Origin: Nitrospirota bacterium
GTDB lineage: Bacteria > Nitrospirota > Thermodesulfovibrionia > UBA6902
Length of the DNA stretch: 32,359 bases
Reading direction: 5' to 3'
NCBI GenBank assembly: GCA_016217725.1
Contig: JACRHB010000222.1
Location: 1-32,359 of the forward strand
The stretch's first letter is position 1. Each line of letters begins with the position of its first letter. Shown here in pieces: positions 25,347 to 32,359 of this stretch. A program made the position numbers and the translations under genes. The notes under the pieces are model-generated. The model did not search any database. It had not been told where the DNA came from and worked only from the letters and a program-made list of their open reading frames with translations.

Positions 25347-25646
25347 TTATTTTTCATTTTGGCCAGGTACGCTGAGGAGTATGGCGATATCGACACCCAG
25401 CCCGCACGCGATCTTCCTCAAAACCAGATAGCTTGGATTTGCACGCCTGCCGGTCTCTACGGCACCGAGATATTTAGGGTCGAGCTCAGCGGCCTCGCTT
25501 AACTGTTCGATAGTGAGTCCCTTCAGCCTTCTCCAGTGCCTGATCCTCTGCCCTATTTCAGCGCTCAATGTCTTCTCCTGAGTAATGTCTGCCTTTCGAC
25601 AATAGAAACATGATAAATTTGGGATATTAGTTTGTCGTCTTTGCAA
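25347..25646 (-). CDS. XRE-family HTH regulator (divergent)
   Basis: IGQRIRHWRRLKGLTIEQLSEAAELDPKYLGAVETGRRANPSYLVLRKIACGLGV. The true start may lie inside the ORF. Confidence 0.85.
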   Translation of the reverse strand: MQRRQTNIPNLSCFYCRKADITQEKTLSAEIGQRIRHWRRLKGLTIEQLSEAAELDPKYLGAVETGRRANPSYLVLRKIACGLGVDIAILLSVPGQNEK

Positions 25647-26748
25647 ACAACTGAGGTAAACTGCAGCGCCTTTCCGTATTCGGACAACTGCTTTCCTTAT
25701 GAGTTTTGTGCGCAGGTATGGATACTCTCGTAGAGATAATCCTGTGCCTGCGAACCGTATTCGTAAGATGTAATGGCTTTGGAACGCCTCCTTCGTATAT
25801 TTCGATATCTGAATCTTTATGCTTTAACCCGGAATTTGACACATTAGCACTCAGAATCGGCAAACAAACCCCGCTCGGCCTAGCCCCATCCGGTAACTCG
25901 GGAAGTATTCCCGATCCAGATGCAACCACCTTCTCGCTGATCTTTTTGAACCTGTCCCTGAGTTCGCTTAAAAATCCGGATTTTACAAGACCGTCCAACT
26001 GCCCCGACGCGAGCGAAGCTACGAGAGGATGTATTCTGAAGTTCATGGATATGCCGTCCATGGACGCCCTTAACCGTGCATTCTCAATGATCTTGTGAAC
26101 CCTTAACGGGTGTTGTGAAAAAACAATGGCTTTTTCATAAAGACTTTTTTTCCTGCACACAAGGGCGCCCCCTTCGCCTACGGAAAAAAGCTTCGACCTC
26201 CCGAAGCTGTATGCCGAAAAATCTCCATAGGCACCAACCTGGATACCATCGACCTCAGCACCAAATCCCTGCGCCGCGTCAAATATAAGAATAATCCGTT
26301 CTTTTTTGACTATCTCCTCAAGCGCAACAACGTCAGCAGGTATTCCAAACAGGTGCGCCGCGATTATAGCTCTGGTTTTTTTCGTAATGAGTCTACGGAC
26401 AGAATTTACGGAAATAGTGACCGTGTTTTCCTCTATATCCACGAATACAGGTGTAGCCCCGGTTAAAATTACAGGAGTCAAGGTCTGCGGCCAAGTATAG
26501 CTCGGAAGTATCACCTCATCGCCAGGGCCGATGTCTGAGGCCATCAAAGCAACATATAGAGCAGAAGTCGCGTTCGTCATGGCTATGCAAAACTTACCGC
26601 CTGACGCTTTGGCAAAATCATCCTCAAACTCCTCAACAGGCCGGCCCCCGCCTACGCTGCTGAGATAAGCCCACTCAGAAGTCGCGGTCTCAAGGTCTTT
26701 TTTCAGTTTCTTGACCGCTTCCGGATATAGAAGGTTTTTCTCGTTCAT
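25627..26748 (-). CDS. DegT/DnrJ/EryC1/StrS family PLP-dependent aminotransferase
   Basis: AMTNATSALYVALMASDIGPGDEVILPSYTWPQTLTPVILTGATPVFVDIE; YSFGRSKLFSVGEGGALV with the PLP lysine. C-terminus overlaps the XRE gene. Confidence 0.88.
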   Translation of the reverse strand: MNEKNLLYPEAVKKLKKDLETATSEWAYLSSVGGGRPVEEFEDDFAKASGGKFCIAMTNATSALYVALMASDIGPGDEVILPSYTWPQTLTPVILTGATPVFVDIEENTVTISVNSVRRLITKKTRAIIAAHLFGIPADVVALEEIVKKERIILIFDAAQGFGAEVDGIQVGAYGDFSAYSFGRSKLFSVGEGGALVCRKKSLYEKAIVFSQHPLRVHKIIENARLRASMDGISMNFRIHPLVASLASGQLDGLVKSGFLSELRDRFKKISEKVVASGSGILPELPDGARPSGVCLPILSANVSNSGLKHKDSDIEIYEGGVPKPLHLTNTVRRHRIISTRVSIPAHKTHKESSCPNTERRCSLPQLFAKTTN

Positions 26749-26756
26749 TCGTTACC

Positions 26757-28502
26757 TTATCGCATCATCTTCTGCGAGTAGAGTACCTGCTCGAGTGCGC
26801 GTATACGTTCATTCAACCGTGCGCTGTCCACATATCCTGTATTCGGGTCCACGATATTCACCAGATATTCCGGTATCTCGGCATCCGATCTTTTTCCGTT
26901 AAAGCCCATCCAGGGGAGGAGGGAAGAAAAGCTGACCATCTCCACTGCTTTCAAGGCAATATGCTCGTGCTGGACAGGATCGTAGGTAATCTTGTAATCC
27001 ATTGCCGCTCCCAGGATGTGCCTGTGGTTTATCTGCGAATTTATCTTTCCGGACTCGAAATCAGCCCTCTGAGCAGCCGAAGTCACGACCTCAACAAGCC
27101 CTCTGACAGTAGGCAGATTCAGATTTGGTAATCCGGCAACGGAAGCGAGGTCGATATCTTCAGCCAGTTCTCTCCCTGATTGGACTGCGATATAAGGTAT
27201 CAGTTCCTCAACCTGGCTTTTCGTTGGATGGAGAAAGGGTATTACGACCTGAAATCTGTCGAGCATAGCCGTATCAAGGAGGTCGGGCCTGTTGCTCGTC
27301 CCTATCCATAGGTTTTTGCCCCTGTTTGCATGGGAGTTCCCTATCGCCTCCCAGAATCTCTGACTCATCCTATTACTGACCCCGGAGTCCCCGGACGGGC
27401 CAGTACCCCTCTGCCCTATACTCTGGTCTATCTCTTCTATCAAAATACAGCAGGGGCTCATGCTCTCCACTACATTGAGGACCCTTTCCAGATTTCCCTC
27501 GCTTTGCCCAATAAAAGGCCCATGTAGGTTTCTCAGGATAAGAAGCGGAATATCCAACTCCTTTGCAAGCGTACCGCATAGCTTGCTTTTGCCAGCCCCC
27601 GGGACACCGGCAAGTATCATCGCATATGGCACGGTGGGCGAGCCGTTCTGGAACATCCACTTAACGAACTGAAAGTACTCTTTGACTGAATAGAGCCCTG
27701 CAATCGATTCGAACCCCTCGGCAGGCTCTACGACTTCTACAAGCCCGCCAGCGAGTTCTCTTATGGCAGCGGACTTAACGGTCTGGATATCCTTTCTTGA
27801 GATTACAGACCCGGCCTTTGCCCTGAAGAGGGCCTCTATATCCATGAGCCGAAGACCGTTCGCTTTCCTCGACATCTCTTCTGATGTAAGCCCTTCTTCC
27901 AGCAAGGCGAATTTACCTTCTTTGATATTTCTCAACAGATTAATGAACTCAAGTCTTGTGTCCTGATCAGGGAGAGAGACCTGAACTCTGTGGTACGCGC
28001 CTGAACGCGTAAGGAGGGCATTAACTCCGCCCTCGTACGAAATCAGTATTACTATATTCTTGGCTTGCCTTATGGCATCGTCTGAACCCCAGCGATGGAG
28101 GCATTCAAGGACGACCTGCTGCTCCGGAGCCAGAAACGCGCTCCCGTCCGCAGCAGGAGCAAGGAGATCAGAATACTGGACGATAAGTACTGATTTGCAA
28201 TCATTTCTTCTAAGGACCGGCGTCAGCATGCTCAATGGCTGATTTGTCCCCTGACGGAATGGATTTGTACCCACGGCGGCGGAGTCCGGGGGTGTTACGG
28301 GCTGAAGCCCCGAACCTTGGCTGAAAAGGCCGCAATGATACCCTTTCTTTCCAAAATACGACGCCAGCGCCAGATGAAGGCTCGTTGGGTAGATGCCTTC
28401 CTCAAGACACATCTGTCTGTCGTTCGTGTTGAACTCCAGGAGAAAAGAGGCTTTCCCGGCTTTGATACCTTCTTCGATTTTGTTTATCAGATTATTTTTC
28501 AT
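26757..28502 (-). CDS. AAA+ ATPase
   Basis: Walker A GVPGAGKSKL, Walker B CCILIEEID, sensor-1 region IGTSNRPDLLDTAMLDRFQVVIPF; about 250 aa N-terminal region. Confidence 0.88.
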   Translation of the reverse strand: MKNNLINKIEEGIKAGKASFLLEFNTNDRQMCLEEGIYPTSLHLALASYFGKKGYHCGLFSQGSGLQPVTPPDSAAVGTNPFRQGTNQPLSMLTPVLRRNDCKSVLIVQYSDLLAPAADGSAFLAPEQQVVLECLHRWGSDDAIRQAKNIVILISYEGGVNALLTRSGAYHRVQVSLPDQDTRLEFINLLRNIKEGKFALLEEGLTSEEMSRKANGLRLMDIEALFRAKAGSVISRKDIQTVKSAAIRELAGGLVEVVEPAEGFESIAGLYSVKEYFQFVKWMFQNGSPTVPYAMILAGVPGAGKSKLCGTLAKELDIPLLILRNLHGPFIGQSEGNLERVLNVVESMSPCCILIEEIDQSIGQRGTGPSGDSGVSNRMSQRFWEAIGNSHANRGKNLWIGTSNRPDLLDTAMLDRFQVVIPFLHPTKSQVEELIPYIAVQSGRELAEDIDLASVAGLPNLNLPTVRGLVEVVTSAAQRADFESGKINSQINHRHILGAAMDYKITYDPVQHEHIALKAVEMVSFSSLLPWMGFNGKRSDAEIPEYLVNIVDPNTGYVDSARLNERIRALEQVLYSQKMMR

Positions 28503-28529
28503 TAACCCTCCTTTTTAGCTTAAGTTTTT

Positions 28530-29381
28530 TTATCTTGTCCTTTGTCTTACTGGCCGTTTGATTCTTCTGAGGAACTCGCCCCTGCTTTTACCCTTTACCT
28601 CTTTGAGAGGATTGAACTCCACTGCGACTTCATTGGCCAGAACTCCACCTTCTTTCTTTCCGTGGTGTTGGCTCTTTAGAACTGACAAACCGATTCCGCG
28701 CCTTGAAAGCTCGCTAAATAGCCTTTCGCTCTCTACCTTACAGGTACCTCCTTCAAAACCGGCCATGTCGATATGAAGGCCTCCATCATCTGTGACCTTT
28801 GCGGCTATTGAAAAGTCATCCTTTGCACCACTTATCAAGACTTCCTTACCGCGATTCTTTGTGCGTACGTCGTACCCTATTGCAGCAAACGATTCAGCCG
28901 CCTTTTCAACGATGACATCTTTTTCGGCAGCGGCTATCCTCAAATGAGCGTTTTTTACGGATGCGCTCAGTCTTTGAAACACACCTTCTATTTCAGGCAT
29001 ATGCGCCGAGAGACCTTTGACATCCCCCAGGGACAACATCTTTTTTGATGCCTCTAAGACCTCTATGTCCGCATGCAAGATCGTACGCTCTACAAGGGCT
29101 CCAATTAGCTGGTGCCTCTCTTCTAAAAGGGCGTCTTTTAGGCTTAGGGCCTTTACAATCGTCTCCATACCATCAAAGCCTGAACACATTTTTATGGCTT
29201 CGCTGCCGTTTAATGCCGTAAACCTTTCAGATATGCTCTCACCGAGCCCTGACACCCTCTCCTTGCAAGTCAGATGCTCTGCACCGGAACAGGTCAGCTC
29301 CTTAACCTCAAGCCTGTCTTTTACAGCTTCGAGTGAATTTAAGCTCATTGCAGGCACTCTGAATTCTGTGTATTCTGACAT
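28530..29381 (-). CDS. Hypothetical protein, possibly DUF1257/DUF2997-related
   Basis: 283 aa. Start MSEYTEFRVPAMSLNSLEAVKDRL and C-terminal DDGGLHIDMAGFEGGTCKVESERLFSELSRRG recall DUF1257/DUF2997-type proteins; weak resemblance only. Confidence 0.55.
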   Translation of the reverse strand: MSEYTEFRVPAMSLNSLEAVKDRLEVKELTCSGAEHLTCKERVSGLGESISERFTALNGSEAIKMCSGFDGMETIVKALSLKDALLEERHQLIGALVERTILHADIEVLEASKKMLSLGDVKGLSAHMPEIEGVFQRLSASVKNAHLRIAAAEKDVIVEKAAESFAAIGYDVRTKNRGKEVLISGAKDDFSIAAKVTDDGGLHIDMAGFEGGTCKVESERLFSELSRRGIGLSVLKSQHHGKKEGGVLANEVAVEFNPLKEVKGKSRGEFLRRIKRPVRQRTR

Positions 29382-29393
29382 AGGCGTTCTCCT

Positions 29394-30602
29394 TTAGACT
29401 AAGGGGTTCCAGTCCTTATCGTTTATTGTAGAAGGTTGCATTTCATCCGATATTGTACCTGAGGCATTTCCATGCTCTTCAGCATTTTGTACGTCGACTT
29501 CATTATCAGCCGGGGCAGGTGTGTTATTTGTCGCTGACTCAACAGGCATTTCCCTGTTATCCCTGTCGGTTGTTTTGACTTCTACGCCGTGATCCGCTTC
29601 AGTATTCCCCTGACCAAAAAAATTACGGACCGCTCTGCCAATCCACTCGCCAATCCCTATGAAAATATCAAGAACCGAGAGAGCAAAATTGTAGAATAAT
29701 GTCACGTATCTCATTAATAGTTGACCAACGATCCAGAGTCCACCACAAATAACGAATAACGGTACGGCTATAATCCCGATACTAAGCATGCTCAAGAAAG
29801 GAAGCAGACCTATTGCCCCAAAAATACCGGATACCGAAGATACTGCCGGAATACCGATGAGAAGCATTTTCAAGCCGGATGTGTATTCTTCAGGAAATTC
29901 ATCCTGATTTTCCTCTTCCTGCACCGGAATTTTTAAATGATCAGTGCTATCGGGTGTGGTTATAATGCCGCTTTGCACTGTTTCAACAGAAGTCACGTCG
30001 CCACCATCGGAAAGCAGTGCCGCCGCCCTTATGCTTCCGCCGAGTGCAAAAAGATAGATAGAAAAAACCAAAAGGCCCGAGATGATGCTTATAAAAATGT
30101 ATTTGAGTGCTTTCGGCAAAGTCTCGGGCGAGAAGAACTTCGTCGTATGAGTAACATTGAGGAGGTCCATAAGTAGCATCCCCGAAAGCACCACGGTGGC
30201 AGCAAGCTCTATTGCCATAAGGGTCTCAAGGGATACAGGAAGGTACTCAAGAATTGTCTCACCTTCTTCACCCATTGCGCCCCCGAGAGTGATCATCATA
30301 GTAAGGATTGATACCGGCAGGCTTATGAGAGTCAAGGCTGTAAGTACGACCCCTCCTATGACTCTCTGGACAGTATGCTCTCCGGTAATGCCTACGGATT
30401 TTGCCGACCCGGAGATTACCCCGCGTGTGCCTGCCATGGCGGTAGAGGCACCGTTTCTGGCCATCTCAGGGATAGCCACCAGGAAGAGAAAAAATCTCTG
30501 GATGACCTCTCTGACCTGTTCGGCGGATGAGATGGCGGTCATCATTATCACTCCGCCGATAAGAACCGCCGTAGCAACGAGCATGGCCTGAAGAATCTCC
30601 AT
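29394..30602 (-). CDS. Polytopic membrane protein with acidic cytoplasmic/periplasmic tail
   Basis: Multiple hydrophobic segments; hydrophilic tail GQGNTEADHGVEVKTTDRDN...DKDWNPLV. Confidence 0.75.
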   Translation of the reverse strand: MEILQAMLVATAVLIGGVIMMTAISSAEQVREVIQRFFLFLVAIPEMARNGASTAMAGTRGVISGSAKSVGITGEHTVQRVIGGVVLTALTLISLPVSILTMMITLGGAMGEEGETILEYLPVSLETLMAIELAATVVLSGMLLMDLLNVTHTTKFFSPETLPKALKYIFISIISGLLVFSIYLFALGGSIRAAALLSDGGDVTSVETVQSGIITTPDSTDHLKIPVQEEENQDEFPEEYTSGLKMLLIGIPAVSSVSGIFGAIGLLPFLSMLSIGIIAVPLFVICGGLWIVGQLLMRYVTLFYNFALSVLDIFIGIGEWIGRAVRNFFGQGNTEADHGVEVKTTDRDNREMPVESATNNTPAPADNEVDVQNAEEHGNASGTISDEMQPSTINDKDWNPLV

Positions 30603-30606
30603 TAAT

Positions 30607-31305
30607 TTACCTCCCGAAGTTAATAGGTTCGTCTATTGTAAGGAAGCTAACGGATTCGGCACCTTTAGCTTTAAGATATGCTTCCCACTCTTGTCTTCTG
30701 ACGACATCATCAGGGCCGGCCTGAAAATCCATGACCTTGACCTCAGCCATGCTGAGATTTACCATATACGCGTCACTCTTTCTTGCGTTGTCATCCATAT
30801 CGGTCAGAAGTATGAGTATAGGCCTCATGCTCGGATTCGACTGGAACCTGACAGAGGCGGCGTAGAGGCCGCCGTAAATATCGGTGCGCAGAGCCTTTGG
30901 CGACTTGACTTCGTCAACGATCTTCGATATCTGTTCACGAATCTGCCTGTCCTGAATAGCAGCGATTTTCACCTTCTTTTTTGACTTGAGGTCAAAGGCG
31001 TTTTTTGATTTACTGACCGCTTCTGGGAGCACAGCCGAAACTATGCTGTACTTATCGGAAACCGAATCCTCAGTTATCCACCTGACATATACCTTGCTGC
31101 CCGCAGGCAAGGACTGTATCACCTTCCTGACCGTTCCCTTTGCCTTCGGGAGGTAAGCATAGGAGCCTGTGCCGTCAATGGCCACTACGCAGACAGTTGC
31201 CGGTTCTGAAGCTTTTTGAGCGGCTGCCTCCGTAGAAGCACCTTTGCACCCGGTCAAAGAGGTAAGTAAATAGAGCCCCAAAAGAACAAAAATAATTTTT
31301 TTCAT
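30607..31305 (-). CDS. VWA-like lipoprotein
   Basis: Lipobox LTGC; VCVVAIDGTGSYA resembles a MIDAS DxTGS variant; RPILILLTDMDDNAR. Confidence 0.7.
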   Translation of the reverse strand: MKKIIFVLLGLYLLTSLTGCKGASTEAAAQKASEPATVCVVAIDGTGSYAYLPKAKGTVRKVIQSLPAGSKVYVRWITEDSVSDKYSIVSAVLPEAVSKSKNAFDLKSKKKVKIAAIQDRQIREQISKIVDEVKSPKALRTDIYGGLYAASVRFQSNPSMRPILILLTDMDDNARKSDAYMVNLSMAEVKVMDFQAGPDDVVRRQEWEAYLKAKGAESVSFLTIDEPINFGR

Positions 31306-31404
31306 AATATCCTCCGTTTTAACTTGTTGTCTTCTAAAAATAGGGCATGATTTATTGCATCACAGTTGTGGCGAATGCCATCACAATTGGTTCCCTTGAG
31401 AATG

Positions 31405-31440
31405 AAAAAGGCCTTGCCCCCTTTTAGGGACAAGGCCTCG
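31405..31440 (-). terminator. Rho-independent terminator (minus strand)
   Basis: AGGCCTTGTCCC...GGGGGCAAGGCCTTTTT on the minus strand. Confidence 0.75.
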
Positions 31441-31490
31441 CAGGAATTCCTGGATTATTAATTACCCATGCGATCACCACCCGTCATTTT

Positions 31491-31661
31491 TTAAAAATCG
31501 AGCAACGCCTTGCGAGTCATTTTCCTGGCACTTTCGCTACTCCTTTTATTCGCAAGCCTTTTATTGCCCTTCATTTCGCCTGCGGAATTTCTGAATATCC
31601 CTACGACAACCAGCGGATTACGTATGGCCCTGAGTTTAATTGTCTGATTTGATTTTTTCAT
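31491..31661 (-). CDS. Small basic protein (56 aa), below the ORF-track cutoff
   Basis: ATG..TAA: MKKSNQTIKLRAIRNPLVVVGIFRNSAGEMKGNKRLANKRSSESARKMTRKALLDF*; immediately upstream of the terminator and downstream of 31674-32021. Confidence 0.5.
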   Translation of the reverse strand: MKKSNQTIKLRAIRNPLVVVGIFRNSAGEMKGNKRLANKRSSESARKMTRKALLDF

Positions 31662-31673
31662 AAACTCTCTTGT

Positions 31674-32021
31674 TCACTTTCTCCGTGGCTTTATGCTGAG
31701 GCGATAAAGCCTTTCGTCAATAAGATAAGCGAGTTTTTTGCAATACTCGTCAGTAAGCACGTTTATTGAACTATGGTCATTAAAACCGCTATTCAGCCGT
31801 ATCTCCTTCAAGATTTTTTGAGCCTTTGCAATCACCTCAAAAGCAGGCTTCATTGGATTAGCTTTTGCATTTGCAAATTTTTCCGCGCGCGTCCTGATTT
31901 CAAAAATCCAACCATCCATCCTTTTCTCCCATTCCATCTGAAACATCTTCGGGTCTGTGGCAGCCAATTCAGCCAGATATTTCGCCTTGCTGGCCATTCT
32001 TCTATCCGCTGCCTTACCCAC
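31674..32021 (-). CDS. Hypothetical protein (115 aa)
   Basis: GTG start preceded by GGAGGAGG. Confidence 0.6.
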   Translation of the reverse strand: MGKAADRRMASKAKYLAELAATDPKMFQMEWEKRMDGWIFEIRTRAEKFANAKANPMKPAFEVIAKAQKILKEIRLNSGFNDHSSINVLTDEYCKKLAYLIDERLYRLSIKPRRK

Positions 32022-32359
32022 GACGCACCTCCTCCGTTTAACAGAGAGAATCCCATCTCTGTTTCTTTGACCTATGTCAGCTGGCCGATTCCAGCCTTTC
32101 GGTCTATTTGTATTTTTATCTATCGCAACTAATGTGCCAAGAGTGTTTCAGCCTTAATAAATTTAAGTTTGCTTGAACTAATTAGGTTCTCTAGTGAAAT
32201 CAAAAATATCTAACTGCTCGGAATATAAAAGATTTAAGACTCAGCAGGTTTTTTTTCATACTCAGTACAATTCAGCGTGTTAAGTTATTTTTCTAATAAA
32301 TGTAATGCCTTTTCAAATAACATATGTGCTACTTTCGGTGTTTAAATTGAATTGTTGAA

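Noticed and set aside
27706-27722. GATTCGAACCCC resembling a tRNA T-arm complement
   Set aside because: Lies inside the AAA+ ATPase coding frame, and no cloverleaf can be built around it.
26757-31305. Classical MoxR-VWA chaperone system
   Set aside because: The ATPase sequence around Walker A/B (GVPGAGKSKL, CCILIEEID) is FtsH/proteasome-like, not MoxR-like, and the VWA-like protein is a lipoprotein, so the label was not applied.
1-32359. CRISPR arrays, rRNA, tRNA, transposase or integrase genes
   Set aside because: No regularly spaced repeats, conserved RNA motifs, DDE/tyrosine recombinase signatures or IS-like terminal repeats were seen by eye. tRNAscan-SE, Infernal and ISfinder searches would be decisive.

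Overview
This 32.4 kb window is almost entirely minus-strand coding; the main plus-strand gene is an HU-family protein at 239-520. No rRNA, tRNA, CRISPR array, transposase or integrase was recognised. Five blocks stand out. (1) 879-8799: an XRE regulator, then a tightly packed operon of a PaaK-like adenylate-forming enzyme, ThiF/E1-like protein, nitroreductase, SAM methyltransferase and DevC/DevA/HlyD-type exporter. It looks like an undescribed small-molecule or modified-peptide pathway. A perfect 9-copy AAGG tetranucleotide repeat lies inside the methyltransferase gene. (2) 9294-12498: a metallophosphatase, a zinc-ribbon protein, an inorganic-pyrophosphatase-like domain protein and a NUDIX hydrolase. 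(3) 12561-17144: a four-gene CsgG/LPP20-type envelope lipoprotein operon. (4) 17426-25301: a mosaic region with zinc-ribbon proteins, an orphan yidD, a zinc-ribbon/L7-L12-CTD chimera bounded by a perfect 25-bp direct repeat, paralogous XRE regulators, a TraG/VirD4-like ATPase with a membrane protein, and a composite yidD/radical-SAM relic. (5) 25347-31305: an operon of VWA-like lipoprotein, polytopic membrane protein, hypothetical protein (possibly DUF2997-like), AAA+ ATPase, DegT aminotransferase and XRE regulator. A dispersed ~57-bp element, TTAAACCCA-8mer-N32-AACTATWG, occurs three times with exactly 32-nt spacing. It lies upstream of the regulator of block 1, upstream of the hypothetical/yidD pair, and upstream of the yidD relic. 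All family assignments are from reading the sequence; no database search was run.
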